DNA from: Cylindrodendrum hubeiense
Lineage: Eukaryota; Ascomycota; Sordariomycetes; Hypocreales; Nectriaceae
Assembly: GCA_014621425.1 (NCBI GenBank)
Contig: JAANBB010000106.1
Location: 1 to 64,000 of the forward strand
Direction: 5' to 3'
DNA: 64,000 bases
The position numbers and the translations under genes were made by a program. This document shows positions 24,611-36,300 of the stretch, piece after piece. The first letter of the stretch is position 1, and every line of letters begins with the position of its first letter. The notes under the pieces are model-generated. The model was not told the DNA's origin. It did not search any database and saw only the letters and a list, made by a program, of their open reading frames with translations.

Positions 24611-26168
24611 CTACATCTTACCCATCCATCCCATTCCCGTCCTCCGCATCCGCACCACCTTGGCCGCAATCAAAAATGAAGTGCCTAGTGCCAATCCTGT
24701 TCCTGCGAACACTTGCGCGCCCCAGTATGCTCCCCCCTGCCTATCGATGATGGCTCCGGCGATGGGAGGACCTGTCAACACGGCGAAGCTCACAATCGTG
24801 AACGACATGCCCATGCGCACACCAATCTTGTTCAAGTCCTTGGTCAACAGGGAAAGACCCGTTGGGAACAAGCTCTGGATCGCTGCGGCAATGGGGCCGT
24901 AAATGACAGCCCAGGCGTACAGTCCTGCTGCGTCCTTGACAGCGATCCAGGAGAAGATCAGGATTGATGCCGCAATCACGTTCGGAATGAAGACGTTGAC
25001 AGCTCCAATGCGATCTGCCAGCCAAGCCGGCACCAGTCGGCCAATAACACCGATTCCGTTGAGAATGAGCAGCAGGTTGAGCGACTCGGTATAAGACAGG
25101 GGGTTGGCCAAACCATCTCTCGAGAACGACGCAATGTAGTAAAAAGCAAAGTAAATACCAAAGTATGCCGAGAAGCATCCGATGGTGTAGAAGGTATACT
25201 CGAGCTCTCGGAAAGCGGACAGGTCCACCATAGGCGCAGATCGACGCGGCTTGATTCGCGGCTTCACCAACACAGACGCAACCAACAGCGTGCCCAGCTG
25301 AATAAAGGCGGCCGCCCGCAGCGTCCAGGCGAATCCCGCCTGCGGGAGCAGCTGGCGCACCAGACTGGTGAAAATGAGCCCGCCTGAGACGCTCCCCACA
25401 AGCCGCGATGCCCATGGCCAGCGCGCGGCGCTTCGCAAAGTACGTCGACAGCACGGCTAACACGGGGCAGAACAGACAGCCGTTTCCGATGCCCACGCAC
25501 ACGCCCTGTGCGAGCAAGAACTGCCAGTATGATTTGCACAGCGACGTTGCCAGCACGCCGAGGACCTGCAGCACGATGCCCGTCGCGAAGACAAGGCGGA
25601 AGTAGCCTGCGTCGACGAGCCGGCCGGTCAGGGTGCCGACGAAGAAGAGTAGAAAGACGGTGATGGAGCCAATCCACGAGATATCACTCGCGGGCCGTTG
25701 GAGGAGTTCCTTGTAGTATGTCTGGAAGACGCCAAAGGAGTTGACCCAGCCCCATGAATTCATGAAGACCAGGTGGGCGGCGAGGCACACGCACCAGGCA
25801 CGCCATCCGCCATCTGGAGGTGGAGGAGGTGCATCTTCATCTTCTGAAAAGTTGGGATTGCTGATAACTTCCGGATTGTGTAGTTCGTGTTCATTTCCAC
25901 CATTTCTTTCATCCCTATCGACAATCAAGGGGGTGATGGATATCTGAGTCGGGTTCTGCTTGTTGTGTTGTTGCTCGATATCTCTTCCCTCCTCGGATTC
26001 GCCATACCACGATGACGAGATGGTTGGTTCTATTATTTTCTGTTCATATTCCATGCTCGGGTTTCGTATTGTGTTGTCTTGAGAGGCTCTCTCGCCGTGT
26101 GACCCATGTGATAGTGTTGAGTTGTTGTGGCCGTGGCCGTGGCCGATGCTCGACGGTCGAAGTTCCAT
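24611..26168 (-). pseudogene. MFS transporter, monocarboxylate-porter-like, with a one-base frameshift
   Basis: The ATG at 26168 starts a hydrophilic, His- and acidic-rich N terminus (~85 residues). DGGWRAW and SFGVFQTYY then mark the first membrane helix, typical of fungal MCT-family (MCH/riboflavin-type) major facilitator carriers. The frame is intact to about residue 257 (AKRRALAMGIAAC). There a run of four C on the plus strand (25394-25397) puts the rest in another frame, where SVSGGLIFTSLVRQLLP and the remaining helices continue to the TAA at 24611. One surplus G in the coding strand explains the shift; no GT-AG intron can. Without it the protein would be about 518 residues with ~12 helices, the usual length. 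It is either a recently broken gene or a sequencing/assembly indel. Substrate is not predictable. Confidence 0.85.
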
Positions 26169-27390
26169 GTTTTCCGCTGTGGCTTTCGATGTTGATTTAT
26201 TGGGGTGAAAAAAGATGCAGAATCTCAGTCTCCGATTCAAGGGGGTTTTATAGTATCGATATTTCTCTGTTCAAGTGTATTGGAGTTCTTGTATCAAGTC
26301 GTCTTATTCATGGGAATCCTATACTTCACAACCGGTTCCTCTCAAATTAAGTACACCACTTAAACGCCAATCGAGCCAGACAAAGAGATTTCCGTCTCAG
26401 TAGCAAAAGCTACGCCCTACGCCCTGTGAACTGATAACAGCGTACGCAAGTCCCCCCAAACCCACCTCCTTGCCAAGCAAGGCGTCCGTATCACCATCAC
26501 TTTGCCGCCACTCCGCAAAACGGACCCTATTTCCACTAATATTCCCGACACCACTGGCAAAGTTGGCCCGTTCTCATATCCATTGCTCGTAACCGGGATC
26601 CAAAAGTAGTCCCGGGACCTATGTCCGTAACCAAGAGACGTCGTTATCTTGATCCACCGTGGATAGCATCGACTAGTGTCGTCGTGGAGTCACTGAGAGC
26701 AGGGAATAGTGCGGCTACGCCCGGCTGGCGTCGGGCGCGAGGAGCCGAAGTCGGGGTTTCTCAAGGCATCCTATCTTAAAACTGGGACTCTGAGACGAAT
26801 CGATCTGATCTAATACCGGGAGTTTGTGCAGGTCCGCGCATCGTCAATCGTTTATCCTGGCATGTCTAATCTATCCGGCAGCCATTTCGCTGGCATAAAT
26901 CCGCCCCTCATCAGTTGACGAGCTTCTGACTAACCCCGGATCCTCTGACCGCCTTCAGTGATAATCTGTCAACGCCTCGCTTCGCCTCGCTTTGCCTCGT
27001 CTTGCCTTGTCTTGTCTCGTATTGTCATGGGGAACATCAGGATTCATACGTAGTCTACAAGCCAGGTTCATATCCCCACCTTCATCTCATCTCAAGGATC
27101 CATGGCATGTTCCATGTACTCGTTTTCAGTTCGAGAGCGTCGTACCTAACACACAAACTCGACGTCTCCAACAAAACCAGATTCGCGCAAAGCCTCCCTT
27201 TCCATTCCATGGATATTTGCTTCCAATTCCAATTCCGCAAGAAATGCATCCCGTCCGCAGCTTGACTCCATGAAATGCCTCTCCCTCCAACCATCTGTAA
27301 AGCGTTCCTTTCCGATATTGTCCAGTCCTAGCACCAAGACTCGCTCCATCGTGGCTATCAATTACTTGCCTTGTTTTATAGCCATGGTCC
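26169..27390. other. Intergenic, 1.2 kb
   Basis: This is the promoter of the MFS gene and the 3' flank of SKT5. An imperfect pyrimidine-rich tandem tract (CCTCGCTT / CCTTGTCTTGTCTCG variants) lies at about 26970-27025. No gene was seen. Confidence 0.5.
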
Positions 27391-30300
27391 TTACATGACG
27401 ACCTATACGAGCACCAATTAGTCAAGTCCAGGAAAAGCACCAGGGGGAAACTTACACAATCGCCGTCCTGTTTGCCCTGAGGGATGCCCATGTCCTCAAA
27501 AGTGGCAGGGCCCTTGCCAGCGGGAGCAGCCTTGGAAGGCGGCGCCGATGCAGCACTGGGAGCGGGGCTTGGCCTGCCCTCAGGCGGCCTCTGAGCCTGG
27601 GGAGCCGGCGCACTGCCAACTCTTCCAGGTCCTCCGGCAGCGGCAGCCATGGGTGGTCGAGGTCCCGCACTGGGTGCTCGGGGCGGTCCGCCGGGTCCTC
27701 CAGGCCCGCCGGGTCCTCCGGGTCCGCCATGTCCTCCGGGTCCGCCATGTCCTCCGGGTCCGCCATGTCCTCCAGGTCCCGGGTAACCTCCGGGCGGTCC
27801 CTGCATGGGTGGTGATTTTTGGGGAGGGGGTCCCTGTTGGTTCTGAGGCAGGGAGCTCATCCGCTCAGGACGGCCGGCAGCGCCAGGCACGCGAGAGAAG
27901 CGCTCGTAGTTCTGGTTTTGGCCTGGAGGGGGGAGCTGACCACCTGGAGGTGGCTTCTGCAGCCGCCCACTCGCACCAGGACCACTTGGGGGATATGGAG
28001 CCGCACCGCGGCCGTAGCCGTCGTCCTCGGGATATTGTCGTCCACCAGGACCACCAGGACCACCAGGACCACCAGGTCCAGGAGGACCTTGTCGGAAGTT
28101 GCCAGGCGGGCCTTGGCCTTGAGCATCCCAGCCGCCACCGGATGGGTTTCTACCACGGGGATCACCACGGGGGTCAGTACGTGGGTCAGCACGTGGGTCA
28201 GGGCCGGGACGGCCGCCGGGCTGAAGGTTACCCATGGACTGGGACGCGGGCATTGGTCGCGGGCCGCCGGTTTGAGGCTTGATACCAAATGCGCTGGAAG
28301 GTCGGTCTGCGGGGGGTCCCTGGCCGAATCGACCACCGTTGTTGTGCTGCGGGGATCTTGGGTTTCGCATATCGTCCTCGGGGTAGGGAGCTGTGGACTT
28401 GGAACGGAAGTTGAGGGGCTGAGGTCTGTCATCCTCTGGGTAGGGAGCCGCCGATGCCGGCCGCGCCGGCGGCTGGTTCGTATCGAGCCTGACGTTGAAG
28501 GCCGGGGGCCGATCTCCGGCAGGGATAACGAAGGAAGCTCGCGAAGGGTCGGGAAAGTCGACGTGCTCGGAGACGAGAGTGGGCTGCAGGCCGAGAGAAC
28601 CGGCGGGGTTGACGCGGGATGGGTTAGGCGGGGGCTGGGCCTTGACTGGGGGTGGGTATTCAGACGTAGGAGATCCAGAGTTGCTGTTCTCGCTGAGCGT
28701 GGGCATCTGCTGGGCGGGTTGCTTGAATCGTTCAGGTCTCGCGCCTCTCTGAGAGCCATGCTGCGACTTGATCCGTGTCAGCGTCGTCGTCTCATGATCG
28801 GCCTTGGATAGCGCCTTGTCCTCGTTGAGAGACTCGAGTCGGCCGACAGCGTCCTTGTTGCCGTGGTCGGCGGCGATCTGGTACCACTTTCGCGCCTCCT
28901 TGACGCTCTTCTCGACGTGGATACCGATTTCGTTGTAGTAGCCCATGGCAAACTCTCCAGTGGGCAGCTTGGCATCAGCCGCTTCCAGGGCGTATTTGTA
29001 GGCCAATGACTCGTTCTTTTTGAAAACACCCTCATAACCAAACAGGAACCAGCGGCTTACACCCAAGGCAGCCTCAGGGAGGCCTTGCTTGGCAGCCAGG
29101 CCATAATAGTGCAGCGAGAAGGAAGGGTTGAAATCACAACCAAACTGGCAAAGCTCGAAGGCCTGGCCCATCTTGAGCTGGGCCTTGGCGAAGCCCAAGT
29201 AGGCCGCCTTTTCGATGTACATCTTCGAGGTCTGCGTGTTGGCTGGCAGGAGGCCCTCGGGGATAGTGATATCGGGGAGGTCACGACCCACGAGCATGCC
29301 GTACACGTAGGCACCCTGGGGGGCATCCTCGTCGGAGCTATCGGCCGCAGCCTGTATACGCTCGAGTCCGGTCTGATAATCCTTGGACTCGCCGTGCTGG
29401 CCCAGCAGGCTCATCATTCCCATACGGTAGAGCGAGGCGGAGTCCTTCAGACTGAGGCCACGGTAATAGTGTTCCTTGGCCTTGGACATGTCGTTGGACT
29501 GCTCGTACAGCATGCCCATTCGGTATTCGGATCGGCCGTGGCCGAGATCAGCAGCCCGCTTGTAGCCACTGTAGGCCTCACGCTTGTCAACGCGGTTGCC
29601 GAACTTTCCAAACTCAAGCCATTTAGACCGCATGTAGAGAGCCTCGGGATGCTCCTGCTGAGAGAGGTAGGTGATGATGTTGATGGCATCAAGGCGCAGC
29701 TCGTGCTCTATCCTCGGGGTGGCGGGGCGGGGTTTGTCGACACATTCTCGAGTGATGGCGTCCTGGGAGATTTCGGCCCAAGTGAGGACGTCGCGAGCCC
29801 AGGTGATTTGCATGGAGACATTCTGGGAGTGAAGAACGTGCTTACGCGCGTTGTAAAGGATCTCTTCTTTCTCCTCGTCGGTCGGGGGGATGTTGTCGCC
29901 CTTGACCTTGGGGAAGGGCGAGAAGGAGGGGGCGTCCCAGTTCATGCTTTCGAGGCGGTCGGACCGGCCGTCGTTGACAGACTGGTATGCTCTGATGTCG
30001 TCTTCCGAGACGGTGGCGGCACCCGTGGTCCGGGGCGGGTCGGCTCCGCGGGGGTTGATGTAGGTCGAGAGGGAAGGCTCACGGCCGTGACACGGACGGG
30101 GCTCGGCGTCGGATCGGGGCTCAACAGAGGTAGCTTCCAGCTCCATGCGCTGGAGGTCCTCCTGCATGTTTTGAGGGACCTGAGGGGTTACCCTAGATAC
30201 CAAGGACAAAGAATCGTCAGCGCCCCACCTTTCACCGTTGTGACCGGATTGGGCCAGGTCAAGGGAAACGAAAAGACCAGGGATCTGGGGAACACGGGAA

Positions 30301-32131
30301 AGCAGGAACACGGGAATGCGGGAAATGGGGGGGGGGCGGGAGTAGCAAGAGGCCAGTACAGAACAAAAGACGAGAAAGAGAAAGGGCAACATACCGCTGG
30401 GGAGACGGCGCGACGACCTCGGGCATATAATAGTCATCGAAGCCGCCGGGGACAAAGGTCGCACCTAGCTGTGGGGGAGCCATGTCGTTGGGCTGGCCGT
30501 CTGTCGGGGAGGACGTGAGATGTCAGCAAAGGGGATGGGGAAGTTGGATAGTAAATGGGCCCTGGCTGGTTTTTCGGGAGATGAAAGCTGACGGCGTGGT
30601 GGCCGATGTATTGCTGCAGAAGCGGCGGCGCACCCCCTCCTTGGATCAAGCCAGGCTGGCGAGCTGATTTGACTGCGTGCGCGTGCGTGCGTGCTTGCTT
30701 TCTTGAATGATTGGTGGCGACTATAGCGGCGGCGAGCGGCAGATTCACATTGAGCGGAAGCGAGGACAGGACAAACAGGGGCGGGAACCCAGAGAGCGTG
30801 AGCTTGAGACAGAGAGGCGACGGCGAGAGAGCCTCCAACAGCCAGGTAGACAGACAGTGAGGGGTGGCTCAACGGGGAACTGAAGGGATCCAGAAGGTCG
30901 CCGGCACTGGAAATGCAGCGGGGACTAGCAGGTGTGTAGTAAGAGGTAGCAGGCGTGCTCGTCCAATGCTCCAAGGCTCCAATGCTCCAATGCCCCAGGG
31001 GGGACCGGGCACGCAAGCGCCGTTTGCCGGGGGTGGGCGGATTGCGCTGATGCGGGACGAGGCACGTTGGCGGCGTTGAGATACGAGCTGAGGGATGGGA
31101 GCGGAGCTTGAGCGGAGCGACAGCCGGGCAGTTGCAGTCGTAGCAAAAATGATGTCGGGAAGGATGGATCAGGCCTGGAGGGGTCGCCGGGGATCAATAC
31201 GTGTATGTATAATAATAGGAGAGGCTCGGCCGCTGGTTTGTTGGTGTACGCCATGCCCGCCGTGTCCACCACGCCCTCCACGCCCGCCATCCGGCATGCC
31301 GAGAACCAGAGGCAGTGTCAGAGCAGCGATGCCTGGTCAGTGGTAAGCCGGTCCTGATGCAGTGACGCCGTCCCGCCAAGGGCCATCGCCCAGGGCCAGG
31401 GTAGGGGCTGCTCTGTCTGCCTGCAGCGCTTGGGGGTGCCTAGCGCTCTCGCTCGCTCGCTCTGTGCGTCTCGGTCTCGGGACTCTAGCTCGCTGACATG
31501 AGCCTGGAACTGGGCCTGGACTGGGGGCCCGTACTATGTAGGCCTGTAGGTTCTGGAAGACCCGGCTGTGCTGTACGAAGTACATCATCGGCGGCGAATC
31601 CTCGTTCCCCTGGGCGCATTGCGGGACGGACGATCCCTATCCGAGGATTATTTTGGTATCCAGGGGCAGTTCGCAGATGAGCTTGCGTGTTTCCCTGTGG
31701 CTGGGACCTCGCTCGATATTGAAGCCAGGGATGTGTTGGTCGTCCACTGGGCCTAAGTCGTACTGGTGTAGGCTCAATCGGTCTGTTCCTCTGCTCTAAC
31801 CCTGCCATGTGCCACGGCCGCGTCCCGCACCTTGACGCCTTGGTCTGTCCTGGCCCGTCTCAGTCGTATCAACCACCGCCTAGTCTGCACGGGAGTACCA
31901 GGTTACCAAGCAAGCAAGCAATGAAGCACGCACATGCGCGCAGGCCAGCACACAGCCATCCAGCACGAGCACCAAGGCCGCTTCTGCAGATCAGCTCCCA
32001 GAGGGGGGTGTATAGGGATGGGGATGAGGGATGAGGGATGACGAGGATGACGGGGATGACGGGGGCTGCTTACACGACGATTTACTGGCGGCGGCTGAGC
32101 CGAGCTGCGCGTACTGCTGATAGCTCGCCAT
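27391..32131 (-). CDS. SKT5: Chitin synthase regulator, Skt5/Chs4-like (Sel1 repeats, prenylated)
   Basis: Four exons: 32131-32074, 30500-30395, 30192-27456 and 27402-27391, giving 970 residues. Exon 1 begins MASYQQYAQ and joins exon 2 in phase across a 1573-nt intron. The last exon is 12 nt and supplies VVM-stop, so the protein ends in CVVM, a CaaX prenylation box as in fungal Skt5/Chs4 proteins. Residues about 240-510 carry Sel1/TPR-like repeats (ALYMRSKWLEFG, AADLGHG, KAAYLGFAKAQ, GLPEAALG). Residues about 560-960 are Pro/Gly-rich and probably disordered. In yeast, Skt5 binds and activates chitin synthase Chs3 at the plasma membrane and bud neck; the same role at hyphal tips and septa is inferred. 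An ATG at 30483 in exon 2 could serve as an alternative start. Confidence 0.87.
27685..27783 (-). repeat. Coding minisatellite in SKT5 (GPGGHG units)
   Basis: An 18-bp unit (plus strand GGTCCGCCATGTCCTCCG) is repeated three times with degenerate copies on either side. It encodes alternating GPGGHG and GPGGPG. Such tracts change length easily between strains. Confidence 0.88.
28041..28085 (-). repeat. 9-bp coding repeat in SKT5 (GPG units)
   Basis: CCACCAGGA is repeated about five times on the plus strand, encoding a Gly-Pro-Gly run in the disordered C-terminal region. Confidence 0.8.
30501..32073 (-). other. Unusually long first intron of SKT5 (1573 nt)
   Basis: The donor is GTAAGC at 32073 and the acceptor is GACAG at 30501, with a CTGAC branch-like site about 20 nt before the acceptor. 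Splicing keeps phase (T + AC = Tyr). The interval holds GT-rich microsatellite (about 30673-30700) and GA/GGGGATGA tandem tracts (about 32016-32062) but no supported gene. The alternative is that exon 1 belongs to a 5' UTR and translation starts at 30483. Confidence 0.65.
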
Positions 32132-35008
32132 AACGGCGGCTGAAGCCTGAAGGGGGCCGTTGGTGAGATGGTGGGGTGGAGTGGAGGGATGGAGGGGTGG
32201 TCGTGGAGGGGCGGGCTGATTTCGGGTTGATGCGACGATGAGGAGCGAAAAAGGAGGAGCAGGGCGCCGAGGAACAGCTAAATCGGGACGAGCCGGTTAA
32301 GTGATATTCAAGGGACGGACGAGACAGCAAACAGTCGAAAGCCTCTGAGGGATTGGAGGTTGGACTGCTGTAAACAGCTAGGAATAACTGCAACGGTCCA
32401 GCGTCCCAGACAGACCCTTGTGCTGGCTGCGGCTGGCTGGCGGGGCAGGTCGATCCCAAAGCGCGGGCAGCTGTCTTGGGCGCGTGCGTGGGGTTTGTGC
32501 TGTCGTCGAGACTTGTCGCTTCTCACAATGCGCTGCACTGCGCTGCACCTGCACCACCTTAACAACACCTTGCAACTGCAGCCCTGGTCAAACACCGCAG
32601 GGCAATCAACACGCGCGCACGCGCAAGATTAGAGGCCGGAGAGCGAGGAGAGCGAGGAAACCGAAGCGGAGGAGCAAGAAGGATTCCAAATCAGCAGGGG
32701 TTGGCGATGATGCTGCAAACTCCACTTTTCTTGTTTTATGTTTGATCCGCGTCGTAGTTCGTTGGTGAAGTTGGGTGATGTGGGTGACGGTGTTTGGTAG
32801 ATGTACGTTGGGGTGAGGCAGCTTGCAAGCTGGACAAGAAAAAAAAACAGAAAGGAAAGGAAGGCTGACACTGCTGCGATGCAAAGAGCAGCTAGATTTA
32901 GAGGGTTGGTATGAGTGAGTGGCAGGCGACTTGTCGTGTGATCGTACATAGGTATTGTACCTATCACGATGGACAAACCTCGGCTGCTGCGCTGCTGCTC
33001 AACGCCTTCAAGCAAATAGGCTCCTGAAGAGTGAAAAGATAACACTTGATATTTCTCCGGAGCCACACGGAACGAGGCAGGAAGGGGCCGTTATATGGTC
33101 TTGTGCTGGAGGATCCTGTGGGCTGTCGCGGAGATCACCTCTCGGCTTTTTGCCATGCCAGGACCTCTGCCGAAACGAACAACTGAAACTTGGGCCACTC
33201 TAGGCTCACAACCTCGCGGGGGGTTCTGTTGGCGCTTCAGCTGAGCTTCAGCTCGGTGGACTCTCCCATGCGCGTCGGTTCTCTCTTCAGTCAATAGTCT
33301 GCAACATGTCCTGCAATCATCCAGATATCCACCATCCGGGGACACTGTACCAAGGGCACAGTACCAAGCGTGTCTTAGCTGCTGGCACCATCTGTGGGCT
33401 AGCTATATGGATAGCATCATGGAATGCGTCATCGCCTATTGTGTCTATTGGGCCTTGGTCGCAATTATTCCCCTCTCAATGATACAGTACGTAGATACTG
33501 AACCAACCATACAAGAGGACAGTGGCTGTTCAGCACATGCCCGGGATCTACCAACGCCCTGCACTTTGCGTCCTAGGCCCAACCCAACCCGTTAGAGCGG
33601 GCGATCTCTCCAGCACGCGCACAGTGGATCCTGAGGCTCTACTGTGTGTTCTAGGGTGACGCTCTCCGTATAAGTGCCATCGCCAGGTTCGAGATACGAC
33701 GAAAATGCCACCGTGATATTGCTGCAGCTCCGACTATTCCGGTCACAGTTACACTAACATGGCTGCCGCCTTTTTGTGACATGTTCATCCCGTCTCATGT
33801 CTCGTTCTAGGTTGTTTAATCTTCCGCGTGCCGCTCCGCCGCCATCACCACGGCTAGCTCCTGCATTTACTCAGCCACAGCCCCAACTGCTATTTTCAAA
33901 CACTCGTGCCCTTGTACGTTTTCGTTGGCTCAACCTCGTTAATGAAAAGCATGATAATTATCTTTGATACTTGGTCTGATCATTTAGTACCTACTACCTA
34001 CCTATGTACGGACCGTATTCCGTCGTACCCGTAAACTCGCACAGATTGTGCCTCGTTGCTCGCGAGAAGTGTAACCTGAAGGCCGAATCCCTTCTCCCTC
34101 GGTGCCAATCCTCCTCCACTGAAGATCAAGCGACGAAAGCACATCGCTCCAACAGCAAACCCTGCACAAAAGGAAATTCCCCCGAAAACGAACCATCTTC
34201 ATCACCCCAGCCCATCCTTCAGCTCCCGCTGCATGTGACAGGCCTTCATATCCCAACAAGCGTTTCTCTTGATCCTTTATCCTATTTGGGATAGCTCCCC
34301 CCCTGCACAAGGCTGAGCGGGAGAGCCCCGAGAGCCACGATACCCGGCTAGGCTGACTACAGTGCCAGTCCCCGCGGAACGGTTGAGCAGCCAAGACCTC
34401 ACAAGGCTGATTTCCCGTGTCTGCCCAACCCCACGTGAAACTTAAGCAACGATTCCGGCCCAAGGGCGGGTTGACCTCCTCTACTAGCCCGAGTTGTCAA
34501 GTGACTTGTCCCACGGCTGAGAGCTGCATGCCACTCATGCCAGAGCTGAGATGCCCTATTCCCAAGAGATCACCACCACATCCAGTCTCCAGAGTAAATA
34601 CCGCAAAGTATATGCACAATTTTATTGAGCTATCTTCTCCATAGTTGAGCACTGTTTTTTTCTTCTTTTGACAATATTCTTCAACACCCGTCGTTGTCTG
34701 GGTTGTGCATGTCTTGTAATGGATGAGAGCTGTGGCTTGATTACATAATCCCAAAGGCTCGGCTCGGAATTTCTGCCCTCCCGCCGCTACCCAATGCAGC
34801 ACCTCAACGCCTTGTGCCGTGGCCTCGCGTCACTGATCGCAGCCTGGTGAAGCTTCCAGTATCCGACCGCCAACTCCACCCACCAGCAACAACAACACAT
34901 CTCATCAATCTCCCCAATCCCAGCCCAAACCGTTCAGATTGGTCGCATATAACCGCCAAAACTCAACCATACATAACATAAGTACGAGTCGGCAAAACAC
35001 CATCCACC
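32132..35008. other. Long divergent upstream region of SKT5 and RPN12
   Basis: No supported gene lies in this 2.9 kb. It includes a near-perfect 30-bp inverted repeat at 32941-32970 (described in the findings) and several short frames on both strands without splice or composition support. Long upstream regions are common for hyphal morphogenesis regulators. Confidence 0.5.
32941..32970. repeat. Near-perfect inverted repeat upstream of SKT5
   Basis: ATCGT (32941-32945) pairs with ACGAT (32966-32970). Inside these, ATAGGTA (32948-32954) pairs with TACCTAT (32958-32964) around a TTG loop. Twelve base pairs form with one small bulge. It lies about 810 bp upstream of the SKT5 ATG and is a candidate dyad protein-binding site. 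Confidence 0.75.
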
Positions 35009-35923
35009 ATGGCCGACCGCACCCTCGCCCAGATCCTGGCTCAGCTGAAGCACTCTCCCTCGATGAGCTACCCCGAGGCCAACGCTCTTCTCTCCAAGGC
35101 CAAGCTCGCCCTTCTCAAGCTCAACGCCCTCACCCCGGCATCCGCCACCCCCGCCCATATCCTCCCCCTCGCCCGAGAGACGTACGAGCAGGGCGCCCTC
35201 TTCGCCATCCGCGCCCGCAACCCCCCCGACTTCACCCGCTACGTCCAGCAGCTCCAGCCCTTCTATGAGCTGCCTTCCAACATCCTCACCCCCAATCTGC
35301 CCGAGCGCAACAAGGTCACCGGCCTGAGCCTGCTTCTGCTCCTCACCCAGGGTCGCTACGCCGAGTTCCACACCGAGCTTGAGAGCCTTGCCAACCGGGA
35401 AGGTGGCGATGTTGACGTTGAGGGTGATCGATATCTGGGCTACCCCATTCGTCTCGAAAGGTGGTTGATGGAGGGTAGCTACGACCGAGTGTGGAAGGCG
35501 ATGAAGAGCAGTGAGGTCCCATGTGACGAGTACAGCGTCTTCTCAGAGGTATGCACATCCCCACAGAGCTATCAACGGTCTCAACCCCAGATACCCAGCT
35601 TCTGAAGCTCCCAGTACAACCCCATCCGATGCTAACAACCCTGTTCAGATCCTCAAGAACCAGATCCGCTCTGAGATCGCCAGCAGCAGCGAGCGCGCAT
35701 ACCCCAGCCTACCTATCAGCTCCACAAAGTCCCTGCTCTTCCTCGACTCCGAGGGCGACGTTATCTCCTTCGCCCACCACCGTGGATGGATCGTCCGCGA
35801 CGGCCAGATCTTCTTCCCCGACACCACGACGTCGGCGAGGACGGCACTCAGGCCAAGGAGATGAGCCAGATGGTGATAGAGAACGCCTTGGGATACGCCC
35901 GCGAGTTGGAGACGATTGTGTAA
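35009..35923 (+). CDS. RPN12: 26S proteasome regulatory particle lid subunit Rpn12, frameshifted near its end
   Basis: Exon 1 is 35009-35548 and exon 2 starts at 35649, with a 100-nt GTATGC...TTCAG intron in phase 0. The protein starts MADRTLAQILAQLK and carries the CSN8/PSMD8 fold region (RLERWLMEGSYDRVWKA, SVFSE, ILKNQIRSEI). Rpn12 is a lid subunit needed for proteasome assembly; it acts in nucleus and cytoplasm. As written, the frame reads FFPDTTTSARTA and stops at 35864. From about 35826 a second frame gives DVGEDGTQAKEMSQMV and the expected end RELETIV, stopping at 35923. One missing base near 35823-35827 explains this. Because the subunit is essential in yeast, an assembly indel is more likely than true loss. 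Full length would be about 272 residues. Confidence 0.87.
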
Positions 35924-36300
35924 TTGGGCTCTTGGGTTATTTTGGTTTCTGCAGCGGGATGGGGGTTGGCAAGAGGTGCAGGCTTACATAGATGGGATCA
36001 ACATCACACCAGTTGTACGACTAATCACAGATAGATCCGTGAGTCGACGGAACAACAATCAAACAAAATAAGACAACAGAATGCGCAACGTGCAACGTGG
36101 TCCCTCGTTTATGGGTGCTTGTCACATATAATCAGGCTAAAACTAAAAAGACATGACATGACTCCTAGCCATCGTTCTACCGACATCGTCCAAGTTCAGC
36201 CTTTTTAAACCACAGACCGCCAACACGTCTCTCGCGCGCGTCTGGTCGCATTTTGCAAAAGACTCGAAACTCCAGTCCACCGTCTTCCATCATTAATTGT
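35924..36300. other. Convergent 3' flanks of RPN12 and COPA
   Basis: The 377 nt between two convergent stop codons contain no gene; they are 3' UTR sequence of both. Confidence 0.5.

Noticed and set aside
24741..25390. Continuation of the first MFS frame as a real C terminus
   Set aside because: It becomes Arg/His/Cys-rich without membrane helices, while the other frame keeps clear MFS helices.
29085..30518. 477-codon open frame on the plus strand across SKT5
   Set aside because: It is the mirror of a GC-rich, Pro/Gly/Asp-biased coding sequence on the other strand. It has no domain, no splice logic and overlaps a clear Sel1-repeat gene.
31060..31340. Short proline/cysteine-rich frames inside the SKT5 intron
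   Set aside because: Low complexity, no start or splice support; treated as intron sequence.
34002..34463. Open frames on both strands upstream of RPN12
   Set aside because: Overlapping frames on opposite strands with no conserved features; expected by chance.
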